In this document: in pieces, positions 10,888 through 22,230 of the stretch
How positions within the stretch are numbered: the stretch's first letter is position 1
Layout of the letters: every line of letters begins with the position of its first letter
NCBI RefSeq assembly: GCF_023898315.1
Contig: NC_064616.1
Location: forward strand, 644,424,974 to 644,488,973
Direction: 5' to 3'
From: Schistocerca nitens
Lineage: Eukaryota > Arthropoda > Insecta > Orthoptera > Acrididae
Length of the DNA stretch: 64,000 bases
The notes under the pieces: generated by a model
What the model was told of the DNA's origin: nothing
Database searches by the model: none
What the model saw: the letters and a program-made list of their open reading frames with translations, nothing else
Program-made: the position numbers and the translations under genes

Positions 10888-12007
10888 GGGTTCTTTCCCA
10901 CTGTTCTTTGAATGTTAATGCAGTTAATTGTAGATATGTTTATCAAATGGTTTTGTTTGCATGAGAACTAAAGACAGCTTGAGGCATGTGCAGGAATGTG
11001 TTCACTCTGCTGTTTCATTGTTTATGTAGCAGTTAAGAATAAATGCTCTACAATTTTAGTCATAAAAATTAGGTGGCGTAACCGGACTTGCAGATGTGCT
11101 GAAGCATAGAATTTGACATTGGCAGCAATGTGAAACAATTCAAAGTTTAAATGACAAGTTTGATATTGCCAGAGAAGTGTCACAATGAAGTAAGTTTGAA
11201 GGCATCTGATAGATAAGTCACCACAACAGTATTTACTGGGCCAGAGAGAGGGGGAAAAAAAATTGTGGTATGAGCACACAACTTGCATGTCTGAGATGTA
11301 GTCTGACTTTCACATGAACTGTGGAGTGATTCGGTATGTGGAAGATATGCCATTTTTGCTGGAAAAGAATTACACCGGTTAATTAATCCTACTCCAAAAA
11401 TTTCCTTTCTGAGTTGTAAAGTGTGCTGTCATATTGCCACCAATACAAGATTGTGAGTGGAAATTGTTTGGCATTCACTTTACAATAAGTGATGTACTGT
11501 GCAGTTGCTACTCGTGTTACAAATTTTTTATTATGACATTCATGAAGTTTATGCTACTTTAGTATTTATTATAATTGACAGTGAAGTAAGAGATCCTCGG
11601 TGTATATAATGTATGTAGAGTTGTGTTTAACATTGTTGTTAGAAATTAAGCACAATATAGCTCAGTTGCATATGACCGAAAAAAAAAAATTGACAATAAC
11701 GTTCATGAATGAACCATACTAGCATTCACCACTGTGATGTAGGGAAACAATTGAAAATTTAAATATAAATGGCTCAAAGATAACTTTAATACTGCTGCTC
11801 CCAAGTAAGAATTCATGTTTTAACCAGTAGTGTATGTCCCATGTATAATACTTGTCATAGTGTTTACCAGGCATGGATTTATAGTCAACTCTTGGAAATA
11901 GTTGCAATATATTCTGATAGAATATAAACCCTGATTGCTTTGAATGACAGTAACTGGAGTATTCCACCAATAATACGAGAATAATATTTGTCACTTGAGT
12001 ACTGTGT
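10888..12007. other. A/T-rich non-coding stretch
   Basis: No gene or recognised repeat. Several frames of 80-107 codons occur on the minus strand but have no family motifs. Confidence 0.4.
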
Positions 12008-12626
12008 GTCACTTCAGGGTCGACAGAAGCGTCCGATCCCACGCGTCGGCTTTGACCCGTGACGTAAGGGTGCTGTTGTGTGTGACGTCATGACGGCGCG
12101 GAGTTTGGTTTGAGTGTGGCTGTCTCCAGTTCTGTTTTATCTTATTTTATTTACTTTTCTGATCTGTTTGTTCTACCTCGTGAGATTTTTTTTTAAATTT
12201 AAAAACACTTATTACTTATTTTAATTATCTGTTTCCTCCAATTTCTGTTTTAATTTATTATATTTATCTTTCTGATCTGTTCGTTCTATCCTGTGAGATT
12301 TCTTTTTTAAAGACAAAAAACACTAATCAGCTACTGAAGCATCTTTATCTTCTATGGGTTGCAGGGTTTACGACCCCTGGGGAGGTGGGTGGGTATTCAT
12401 GCATGGCTGTCTTCACTTACATGTTGTAGCTACGCAAGGCGTCTAAATTTGTTTATATTTAGTTTGCCCCCCACCCAAAACACCCCATTTCCCGCGCTTG
12501 TCCCGTTAGTGTCATTAGGCTTCTTGTGGAAAGTGTGTGTGTTTGTTTTTGTTTCCACCATATTTGTGACGTCATGGGTCAAAGCAGACGGGCGAGATCA
12601 GACGATTCCGTATTTCCGTCACTTCA
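12008..12626. mobile_element. Non-autonomous MULE-like MITE with 9-bp target duplication
   Basis: GTCACTTCA occurs at 12008-12016 and 12618-12626. Between them lies a 601-bp unit with imperfect terminal inverted repeats of about 50 bp: 12017-12067 (core GCTTTGACCCGTGACGT) and 12567-12617 (core ACGTCATGGGTCAAAGC). I see no transposase. The interior has a tandem duplication (12126-12196 and 12242-12310) and a C-rich segment. A 9-bp duplication with TIRs of this length fits Mutator-like elements, but the superfamily is inferred from duplication length only. Confidence 0.7.
12126..12310 (+). repeat. Internal tandem duplication in the MITE
   Basis: The ~70-bp segment at 12126-12196 (TCTGTTTTATC ... 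TTTCTGATCTGTTTGTTCTA ... GTGAGATTTTT) recurs at 12242-12310 with about 85% identity by eye. The unit is T-rich. It may be a diagnostic feature of this family. Confidence 0.6.
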
Positions 12627-13790
12627 TAAGGATCATTGCCCTTCAGCTCACTATGCCGTATAGGAAACTACATAATGAACAACCTAGAATTGCCCTTCCT
12701 TTTTATTTGAAGCCATTACTTAGTTTTTACTAGCAAAAATGTTTTTGGTGGTGACTGGCAGCAGTTAAACAGAAAATATAAATTTTAAAATATATTGTAG
12801 TGGTGCAATGAAATGAATTTTTTGTCCATTCTCATCCTCTGTGAAATGCTTGAGATGGTTATCCAATTTGTTTTTTATTGGATTCTGTAACCAAATTAGC
12901 TTTGGTGTATATTGTGCAGATAATTTGAACATGAATACTTTGTGTTAACAAAGATATTTATAACAACAATATTTTTCAATTCTCACTGGGTATTTGTCCA
13001 GGCGGTGTCCTCCAGCTGGTGCAATATTTTGGCAAGTTGTTGACCTGGTGCTGTTCTTAAGCATGTCTGGTTGTAAGCAGGACTGCTTGAGGATGGTAAC
13101 AAATCACCTTGCTGAAATATATCACAATTTGGGTCATACCACTGGGAAGAATACCCAAGAACAGTTGAAAATCATTGCACAATGGGAAAATCTAAAATTG
13201 TGCATTACAAAATTTGCTGTTGTGATAAATAATTGTGGCAACTGGAGTGGTTATTCATTTAATGATTTTCACAGTTCACAAAATTACAAAATGTCTGTGG
13301 TTCTGAGAAAATGTCAGGATGTGCTTATTATAGCATTTATTTGCCTTTTTCCTTACCATATTAATAGTATTAGGTTATTTCTTGTAAACAGTTCTTTCAA
13401 AACAAATATTTTTCTTGTGACATGACTCATTTAGCTAGAGCTTCTTGTGATTTTTATTTTTATGTTGGATGGAAATTCTGGGGAAAGCTATCTTTTCTTT
13501 TTGACTCGTGGAGAAATTATTAATAAAACTTGGTGAAATTTTTTTTCCCAGGAAACCTAATAAGTCTTTGAAATATCATGGGAAATTGAATGAATGTTAT
13601 TGAAATTTCAATGTACAAATACATGTATTGCTTACAGTAATGCATTTGAGTTTTTGGCTTTTCATTTAAGTTTTTGTTTCACATCATTAGAAGTTTTACC
13701 CGTGAAAACTACAAAGCACCAAATATTAGAGATTTTTCATGCAAAATGACATTGATTACTAGAGACTTTGGTAACACAATATTTTAAGTG
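12627..13790. other. Non-coding stretch
   Basis: There is one plus frame of 143 codons (12994-13425) without stops, but no motif is recognisable, it has no clear start context, and its base composition resembles the flanks. I do not call a gene. Confidence 0.4.
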
Positions 13791-13868
13791 TTTATTAACC
13801 ACCACGATCACAATAAAATTTTCTGGCCCTTACTGGTTTCAGTTTTTTAGCAAATCATCTCATCTAAA

Positions 13869-15569
13869 TCAATCCTGAAGATGGTTTGGTAAAGAACATA
13901 CTTTACTTTTTCGTGTCCGGAGATTTGTTTCAAAGCCTTTCAGCCCAATGTCGGGCCAAGTCCAATGTTTCTCTCTTCTCAAGCCATAGTTCGTCAAGAG
14001 TACACCTTGTGGGGCAGATGGTACACTGCAGAAGGTGTTCCATATCCTGAACTTCACCACAGTCGCATTTGTTGTCTCCTTCGTCCTTGAAGCCGCCATT
14101 TGACTAGGTTTGCTTTAACTGGTGCTACACCTGTACTGATGCGGTACAGTGTTCTCCAAATCTTCCAGCTTGATGTACTGCAGCTGGGTATTTCTCGTGA
14201 GGCAGGGTAGTCCTTCGGAGGCTCGTTCAATTCACTAGTCAGAAATCTCTTGCGGGATTTAAGTCTGCTACGTCCACATGAAGAACCATGCAGCGGGTGG
14301 CGCTCGTCGAAAATCTGTTTAAATTTTTCTGTATGTTCGTGCGCGGTTCTTCGGGATTCAGGAGATGAGAATCCAGCTGCTTTGTATATTTTCCCAAGTG
14401 GAGTGGGTTTCATGCATCCTGTTGTTAGCCTGCATGTTTCATTAAGGATTGTAGTGACTTGTTTGGCATGTGTGGATTGGGACCATACAGGGCATGCATG
14501 TTCTGCCATGGAGAAGCAAAGTGCTTGAGCAGTTGTTCGTAATATAGTCGGACTAGCTCCCCATTTACTATTCGTCAGTTTTCTTAAAATATTGTTCCTG
14601 GCAGCAACTTTTTGGCAGGTTTTTCCACAGTGATATCTGTATGTCAGTGATCTATCCAGCACAACAGCAAGATATGTTGGTTTGTCTGTATGGTCCAGTT
14701 TGTTGCCATTTCAGGTGACTTTCAGCTTCCTGTTTGCCTGTTTTGTGCGGAGGTGGAAAGCGCTAACCTGTGTCTTAGATGGATTTGGTTTGAGGGAGTT
14801 CTCTTTATAGTATTCAGACATTACGTGTAGCGAGCTTTCTAATTTCCCTTCTACATCCTTGAAGCTATTTCCTTGCGCCGTAATGGCCAGATCATCGGCA
14901 TACAAGAAGTAGGTAGTACGTTCCGGTGTTGGTTGATCATTGGTGTATAGGTTAAATAGTAGGGGGGCTAGCACACTGCCCTGGGCGAGAACGTTCTTTT
15001 GTCGACGCCATCGGCATATTTTTCCCGTCCAGCATTACATAGAACTGTCTGTTTTGCAGCAGAGATTCAATGATTTTTGTGAACTGATGATCCTTAAATG
15101 TCCAGTACAGTTTTTCCATGAGCTTTCTGTGGTTGACGGTGTCGTATGCAGAACTTAAGTCCACCAATGCTACACCTGTTGTTTGTTTGTTTTCAAACCC
15201 TTCCTCTGTGTGTTCTGTGAGTGCTAGGATTTGACTGGTGCATGATTTCCTGGGTCTGAATCCAACCTGTTGGGGAATGAGCTTTTGGTCTGTGATATCT
15301 ATGCGGTTTAGGATTATTCGTTCATACAGTTTGTACAGATGGCGCAGGAGTGCTATTGGGCGGTAGTCCTTCGGTTGACCTGCGTCTTTCTCAGGTTTTA
15401 GTAGTGCCACTACCTTTGATTTCCTCCACATCTTTGGGCTCTTACACATTTTTAAGCAGTGATTAAAGAACTGCAGGATCCATTGCTTGGCACTTGGTCC
15501 GAGCTGTTTGATCTGTTCCATGCATATATCGTCGACTCCCACTGCTTTCCCGTTTTTCATTGAGTTCAT
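13869..15569 (-). pseudogene. LINE reverse transcriptase and C-terminal domain remnant
   Basis: The RT fingers and palm start at NSMKNGKAVGVDDICMEQIK, followed by PKDYRPIALL, QQVGFRPRKSCTSQ and VDLSSAYDTVNH (first catalytic Asp). A frameshift near 14975 precedes VLAPLLFNLYTND and the catalytic YADD (plus-strand 14891-14902). A stop at 14711-14713 interrupts the same frame before LDRSLTYRYHCGKT and continues to 14054. A final frameshift near 14060-14100 exposes CDCGEVQDMEHLLQC in another frame, a Cys/His segment seen at the C-terminus of several insect LINE proteins. The catalytic residues survive, but the protein cannot be made as one piece. Confidence 0.8.
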
Positions 15570-15720
15570 TCCATGACTCTTGACTCTGAATTCTGCTGAT
15601 TTTTATTTTCTGACATTTCTTGTTGGGTTTTCCATTTAGTAGAAGCTGATGGGCAATTTGATTGGGTGTTACTGAAGAGCATTGTTTAGCTGTCCCAAAG
15701 TCACAATTAAGTTTTTTTAT

Positions 15721-16038
15721 TTAGTTCCAAGTGACTTTGCTACTGTGGGTCATATCCATTCTTTCCAGAGTTTCGACCCATTTCCTTTGTCTTGATTCAC
15801 TAATCTTTTCCATTAGTGTTTCTCCACATTGGACTACTTCTTCACTAAAGGGGTCCTGTTTGTAAAGCATTTCGTACTCCCTCAGGATGTTCTTTGATTC
15901 ATCAGAGAGACCTGGCATGAAATGCTCTCTGCAGCCTCGGGATATGTGTCTTCGAGAAATCTTTTGGAGGGTCTCTACGAAAGTTTTATAATTTTCTGGA
16001 ATTGGGTGTAGATTTTTTATTTCTGCATCCAGTTCCAC
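15721..16038 (-). pseudogene. LINE inter-domain segment
   Basis: This 105-codon frame (ELDAEIKNLHPIPENYKTF ...) lies directly upstream of the RT remnant on the same strand. It corresponds in position to the linker between endonuclease and RT. A basic sequence read further upstream, near 16050-16090, continues the same protein. No catalytic motif is present. Confidence 0.6.
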
Positions 16039-16200
16039 AGCATATTCTGTCCATTTAGCTTTTTAAAGTTGAAGCGTCTGCGGAATGGTATTTTCGTTGT
16101 TCTCAAAGCAGCGTATATTTGGATTCTGATAGGTCGGTGTTGTGTTTTAGGAACAGGTGCGTATGCAGTTTTTAAGCATCGGTTTTCCACATTTGTGCTT

Positions 16201-18361
16201 ACAAAACAAATAAGAACATAATAAATATTATGTTGATATATAGGGATCAGTGTCTTCTGCTACATAATTTGTACACTTGGACATCTCATCATCTTTGCTG
16301 CTGGCCAGTGTGGTAATCACTCAGTATCTACAAACTACAATACTAATTTGAAGAGGTTGAGAATTTCCCTTGATATAAATTAAACAAAACATATATATTC
16401 ACCCAGAATATGAGTAAATTACTACTCTGAGGCAAAATGAGTCTGAAGGAGTGGGAATTATCATTTAAGCTAATACTAAAAGAAAACAACCAAAATTACA
16501 GGAAGAATTCAAAGTGCCTAGCTCAAATATTGTGTGGCAACCCTATTGGGGGACTGAACCATCCATCTTTGCACTGCAACACACTAATGCACTAACGATG
16601 TTATTGGTGTGAAATCATACACGGTGTGTAAATGGATGTAGAGAAGAATGCTGAAAGTGTATGTACTTTATTTCAGCATTATACTTTGGAATGTAGATTG
16701 TGTTTAAGAGAATAATCTGTTGTATAACCAGAGGTGTAGGTTTCATTGGAAGCTGACATTTTGGTTGTGAATTGCTAAAGCCACAGATGTGATGTAGTGA
16801 AAGTAACTATAATCCTTGATAGGGCGTTTTCTTTTTTTTTTTTTTTTTTTTTTTTAAATACATATTGAATTTCAGTGTGTGATTTTCAGCTGTTTCGTGT
16901 TGTGGGTCAGAGCAGATTGGCAGTATCAGCAGGTGCAACATTGCCCATACCATTGTCATTCTCGCTCAGAGGAGTACGGCATCATGTAAACATAATCACT
17001 AGCCAAGTGTACATTGCTAACCAAGTCTTCGTCCAACTACTGTGCAACTTACTGCTCTGGTAAGATATTGGCCTTGTATTTAGGCTAGTGCTGGTTCAAA
17101 TACCACTATGTCAAACAAGTCAGATTTTTGTGTGGTTTCACTAAATTGTGTAAGGCACATGATGGAATAGTTTGTTTTCAAAAAGACATTGCTGATTTCC
17201 TTCTCCAATTCACACTCAGTATTTAGTGACTTCATCATTGACCATGTTAACCCTAAACTTGCATTAGCATATCTGAATTCAGTCACTTTAAACAATCCAG
17301 AGAAAGAATTCCAACAGGTTTATGTTACATATTGAAAGGATTTATTCCTAAATTTCCAATCTCTTTTGTCTCTGATGAAGTTTCTGGTCATGGACTCCAA
17401 TATTCTAACTGTAGATTTTGGAGCCCTCCATGAATCTTAGTTATAGATATCCTTCTGAAGTCTTGTACAATGGTGATCCTGTGTGGTGATCCTTGTAAGA
17501 GACATAAATTGTGGAAACAAGCTGGTGGATTTCCTTTTGTTACTTGTTGGGATTTCTCTTCGTCAACTTCTAATACTTTCCACTTTTCTGTGAATTTGTT
17601 ATTAACTATTCATATGGGCTTAATTTAAATATTTCTTAATCTGTTGATTCCCCAAAGTAGGTGCATAGTTATCTATCACTGCAGTTATGGAAATACAGGT
17701 TGTGAACCATCTAATGTAACTTCCCAACACAGAACCTGAGAAATATGTTAAAACTGGTAACATAATGTAGCATGAGCCCAGACTCGAAACAAGGGCTAGC
17801 GTTTTGCATTTGTCTGGTTATCATTGTTCAGATGTTTATTTCACAAATTCATTCCAGTTAAGTGGTAGAATGATTATGTTTACAAGACCTCAACTGATTG
17901 TCATCTCCTCATCAAAACTGAGCTATTTCACCATTTCTAATAATATCGCATACAAAAAGTTCACAACAATTATAAAGAAAAGACAGAAATAAATTGCACA
18001 ACTGAAACAAATTAATTAATTGAATTACTGTATTCCTTTTATCTAAGCTTTAGTGTGTTTTGTTGTCTCAGAAAAGAAGTGTACTGACTGGGGGGGGGGG
18101 GGGGGGGAGAGACCGGAAATACTATAAATTTAATATAATACTTAGTGGTCTTGTTGATCATGGAAAGTCTGCATTCACACATTTTTCTGTCAATAGTCTA
18201 CGAAAGGTACTTATTTTAGACATTTATGGTAGCCTTCTTTCTTCTGAAGTTAACATGGAGAATGAGTAAAAGTGCGTGAATGTTAGTTCTGTTTGTACCA
18301 TTTAACTGCAAAGAAATTTGTGCATGTTAAATACATAAATACATGTAACTAATGTAACATA
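16201..18361. other. Non-coding stretch with poly(T) tract
   Basis: No gene or named transposon. It contains a pure 24-bp T tract (16832-16855) and an 18-bp G tract (18090-18107). Small open frames show no motifs. Confidence 0.4.
18090..18107 (+). repeat. Poly(G) tract, 18 bp
   Basis: An uninterrupted run of G in A/T-rich DNA. Comparable tracts occur at 35769-35787 (G) and 62548-62570 (C). Confidence 0.9.
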
Positions 18362-18596
18362 TTAGCACTGGATTCTGCCGGCCGTGGTGGCCAAGTGGTT
18401 CTAGGTGCTTCAGTCTGAAACCGTGTGACCGCTACGATCGCAGGTTCGAATCCTGCCTCGGGCATGGCATGGACGTGTGTGATGTCCTTAGGTTGGTTAG
18501 GTTTAAGTAGTTTTAAGTTCTAGGGGACTGATGACCTCAGCTGTTAAGTCCCATAGTGCTCAGAGCCATTTGAACCATTTTTTAGCACTGGATTCT
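18362..18596 (+). mobile_element. tRNA-derived SINE (type A) with 15-bp target duplication
   Basis: The SINE is 18377-18581, flanked by exact copies of TTAGCACTGGATTCT (18362-18376 and 18582-18596). The head is tRNA-like with an A box (TGGCCAAGTGG) and a B box (GGTTCGAATCC, 18443-18453) that would serve RNA polymerase III. The body carries TGATGTCCTTAGGTTGGTTA and ends AGTGCTCAGAGCCATTTGAA then a short T run. It encodes nothing and would move using LINE enzymes. The 15-bp duplication is perfect, so this is a fairly recent insertion. Confidence 0.92.
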
Positions 18597-19249
18597 AGTA
18601 AAACGGCAAACTTTCTCACATACTTGCACCAGTTTAGTGCATATATAGTGAGGATGCCATTTTTCTTTCTCATGACATGAAGTTTTCATTCAGTGTCTTA
18701 CATTTCTGTAGGGACTTTACAAATTAATACATTAGGCTATTACTGTTACTGAACAACAGTGTCCTGTATCAGCACTTTCCTGAATTTCACAACCTTTTCA
18801 TTTGATGTAGTTCATATGTACATGTATATGTCTTAAAATTACTTTCCATGAGGAGCTTCCATTACCATATTTAAAGTGAATTAGTCATCAATGAAATTGA
18901 CTCGTTGCACTATTTAATGAGTGGAAGCAGTAAAGCATCCTCTGCCATAACTGGTTCAACATCCCACTTGTCAAAGTTTCTCCACCCTCTCGTATTATTG
19001 TACTTTCGAAAAATTCTTATTCCTGAGCTTTCCCTGTGTATTGGGAATTGTGCAAACTGATATGTTGCCAACTGTTTGATTAGAATGCTTACCACACTTT
19101 AATCTGTTTCCCCTCATTCGTTTCAGCTAAAGCATTAGAAAAGGGCCTTCTAGCAGCCCTCTATGTTCACTACTGAGAAACTGCATTAGCCACACCTATC
19201 TTGTTGCTTGTAGCACACCTCATTGCATTGATAATGGCAGTGAAGCATA
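18597..19249. other. Non-coding stretch
   Basis: No gene is called. A pyrimidine-rich run ending in AG at 19126 looks like a splice acceptor and is followed by a 16-codon open segment, but nothing links it to an exon. A 61-codon minus frame (18910-19095) is unassigned. Confidence 0.35.
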
Positions 19250-20864
19250 TTGATGTGGACTCCGCAATGGTACTTTGTACCATTACTAGTCATTTCCTTT
19301 CCTTTTCCACTAGCAAATAGACAGAGGGAGAGGTAGCTGTCTATGTCTCTGTACAAGCCGTAATTTCTCGTATCTTGTCTTCATGTTCTTTATGTGAAAT
19401 GTATGTTCATGACAGCAGAATCGTTATGCAGTCAGCTTCAGGTGCTGGTTCTCTAAATTTTCTCAGTAGTGCCACTCGAAAAGAATTTCCCCTTCCCTCC
19501 AGGAGTTAGAGTTCTGGAAGGATCTCTGTAATACTTGCATGTTAGTCAAACCTACCAGTAATAAATCTTGTAACCCACCCCCGGATTGTTTTGATGTCTT
19601 CCTTTAATCTGACCTGGTGGGGATCCTAAACACTCGAGCAGTACTCAAGAGTGGGTCTCAGCGGCATTCTATATGCAGTCACCTTCGCATATGAACCACA
19701 CTTGGCTGAAATTCTCCAAGTAAATGGAAGTTAACTATTCACCTTTCCTACTACAATTCTTACATCCTCATTCATTTCATATTGCTTTGCAATGTTACAC
19801 CTAGATATTTAAACACTGTGGCTGTGTCTAGCTGCACACTGCAAACACTGTATTTGAATATGACAAGATTGTTTTCCTAGTCATGTGCATTAATTTAAAT
19901 TTTTCTACATTCAAAGTAAGCTGCCATTCATCAAACCAACTAGGAATTTTGTCTGTCATCTTGCGCCCTTCTAAAGTCACTCAGCGATGGCATTTCCTGT
20001 ACACCACAGCATCAGCAAACAGCCACAGATTGCTGCTCACCATGTCCATCATATTATTTCTTATACAGAGAATAACAGTGTCACTCCTGCCGGTAATCTT
20101 GCCTCTGAACTACACTTGCCATCGAAGACAGCATACTGGGTTCTATTACTTAAGAAGTCTGTGAGCCACTCGTATATCTTAGAACCTACTATGTATGCTC
20201 ATTCTTTCTGTAACAGTATACAGTGGGAATTGTATCAAATGCTTTTCAGAAATCTAGGAGTATGGAATCTGCCTGCTGCCCTTCATTCATAGTGTGCAGG
20301 ATTGTGTGTCAGAAAAGGGCTAGCTTAGTTAAGTACCACTGATGTTTTCTAAAACTATGCTGATTTATGGACAGAATGTTTTCCATCTCTAGAAAATTTA
20401 TTATATTTGGACTTGGAATATGTCCAAGAATCCTGCAGCAAACCAGTGTTAAAGATATTGGTCTGTAATCGTGCTGTCCATTCTTTTACCTTTCCTACAT
20501 AAGGAAGTCATCTTCACGTCTTTTCAGTCACTTGGGACTTTGCACTGGGAGATAGATTTGTGATAAATACAAACTAAGGAAGGAAACTAAGTAAGGTGTC
20601 AGTGCTGTAGAGTACTCACTATGAAACTGAATTGGACTTCCACGCGTACCTGGTGACTTAGTTGGCTCTCAATTCTTTCACTTGCTCCTCTATGCCCAGA
20701 GATGCTTATTACTACATGTTCCATATTAGAGCCTATGCAATGGTCAAACTAAATTACATTCATAAGATTCTCCTTTGTGAGTGATTTCTTAAATGAAAGA
20801 TTGAAAACTTTGGCTTTGCTTTCATTATCTCCTATTGCCACACTGGATAGATGTGTTTGAACCG

Positions 20865-21110
20865 CTATCTGTCCCTACTCACTGCAATGAATCCATAGAC
20901 GTGCCAGTCTATACTCGGTAGGTTACAGTCACCTCCAACTAATGTTGCATGATCTGGGTGTGTACATGCTAATGACCTTAGGCTTTCTTTGAATGACTCC
21001 AAAACTGTCTCAGTGGAATCGGGTAGACTGTAAAAACATTCAACAATTAACTTGATTTTATCTATACCTGTTATACAGGTCCATGTAACTTCAGTAACAT
21101 CAATAGGCAA
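20865..21110 (-). pseudogene. LINE endonuclease fragment
   Basis: An 81-codon frame includes KLIVECFYSLPDSTETVLES and LVGGDCNLPSIDW. The latter matches the GGDFNLPxIxW core of the APE-type endonuclease of CR1/Jockey-like LINEs, with the Asp and Asn of the motif retained. The frame ends at the edge of a deletion and does not connect with the RT downstream. Confidence 0.75.
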
Positions 21111-21585
21111 AGTATTTTAGTCAAGCACAAGAAACACTCCCCTCCCCAATATTTTTTTATATATGTTCCATTACTTGCTAAATATCTGAGCTTTCTGCTT
21201 TGGGTTTGTTAGCATTTGTTCCCGAGAATAATTTGAGCTCAAGAAATTTTCTAGAGGGCAGTAAATCTAGAACTTTGCTACAGTATTTTGACAGTTTACT
21301 GATAACATTTTGACAGTCAATGTCATTACTCTAAACACAGTCTGATTTTGCTACTGCATATCGACTGGTGAGTGTTCATCAGAGTATGTCAAACTATTGC
21401 TTAACATAAAAAACAGCAATGAGCACACCAAAAGTAGTCTGCTATGCGAGTAGTTGCTTCATTTGTGTATAGCACCTCTGACTTATCAAAGGGGCTTGTA
21501 CAAGTCTCCACCGATAACACGGGTCCAGAAATATGCAGCCAAGACTGTCATAGATTTGACAAAGCCTTTGGTTAAGACCCTACAC

Positions 21586-22130
21586 TCAGCTCCAAACCAA
21601 AGGTCCCTGATGAGCTCTGGGAACGATGTCGCAAATTGTGATTTCTGGTAGTGCCACGTGTGTGACACCAGCAGCTGTCATCACGTCCATTAGCTGCTGG
21701 TGTGAACCGAGGATGGCCTCGGAATCCAAGTTACAGGCAGCATTGGGGCCAACATGAGCCACAACTTGGAGACAGCTGTACACTGCGTGCTCAGTAGCCA
21801 CAAGGCCACCTCCACTTCTCGGATGAGATACCTCGGCAGACATACTAAGTGCACATTGGGTTTCTTCATAGCCCTAAATACTATTTTCCTAAGAGGCTCC
21901 ATAAAACTCCTAAAATTGGAGCTCCTGATAACTTGATAACACCTCCCCTCCCCCATGTACCGTGCTGAAGGAGCAGGCACCAATCCACTTACAGGGTGAA
22001 AAATGGGCAAGGTCAGACACAGCCTCCACAGTGGCGCTCCATCTGGAGTGCCGCAAATTCGGCGCCACCTGCCACTCATCATAAGGAGAGTGCACTTTAA
22101 ACTGAAATGTGCCTTGGGAGCAGAGACCAT
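21586..22130 (-). pseudogene. LINE ORF1-like remnant with esterase-type segment
   Basis: Two overlapping frames (22130-21690 and 21843-21586) make up a frameshifted protein. The second contains LQVVAHVGPNAACNLDSEAI followed by LMDVMTAAGVTHVALPEI. This resembles the VVxVGTND block and following helix of the SGNH-hydrolase-like domain found in ORF1 of some CR1 LINEs. The position upstream of the endonuclease on the same strand supports ORF1. The catalytic Asn/Asp pair of the block is changed (PNA for TND). Assignment is by pattern only. Confidence 0.5.
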
Positions 22131-22230
22131 TGGGTGCTGCCGGCTGCCTGAGTCTACATTTTACAGTTACAAAAGCACAGCTTACAACTCTAGACAGCGT
22201 TGTTAGAGAGTGGTCCAATTACTGACATGT

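Larger units (their letters stand above)
13850..16200 (-). mobile_element. Minus-strand Jockey/CR1-group LINE, 5'-truncated, decayed
   Basis: Reading from high to low coordinates, the region holds the linker between endonuclease and RT (about 16200-15721), the RT (15569-14711), the connection region (14662-14054) and a Cys-rich C-terminal segment (14099-13910). The endonuclease itself is missing, so the copy is 5'-truncated near 16200. The 3' end is not sharply defined (about 13800-13870) and no target duplication was found. The coding parts are scattered over frames by at least three frameshifts and one Trp-to-stop change. Confidence 0.8.
19250..22230 (-). mobile_element. Minus-strand CR1/Jockey-type LINE, decayed, ORF1 to 3' end
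   Basis: Read on the minus strand, the order is an ORF1-like region (about 22200-21480), endonuclease (21110-20865), RT palm (about 20550-19850) and the C-terminal and 3' region (19850-19250). The near-3' sequence GGAAAGGAAATGACTAGTAA (reverse of about 19285-19304) resembles the end of a common orthopteran LINE. The total of about 3 kb is shorter than a full element, with a large loss between endonuclease and RT. All frames are broken by many stops. No target duplication was found. Confidence 0.7.

Noticed and set aside
12994-13425. 143-codon plus-strand frame as a gene
   Set aside because: It has no recognisable motif or start context, and the region looks like ordinary A/T-rich intergenic DNA.
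18400-18460. Functional tRNA gene suggested by A and B boxes
   Set aside because: The tRNA-like head lacks a complete cloverleaf and is followed by a shared body; seven such copies with flanking duplications show it is a SINE.
19100-19175. Terminal exon after the splice-acceptor-like tract at 19126
   Set aside because: The following open segment is only 16 codons and its link to the exon at 8109 would rest on phase alone.
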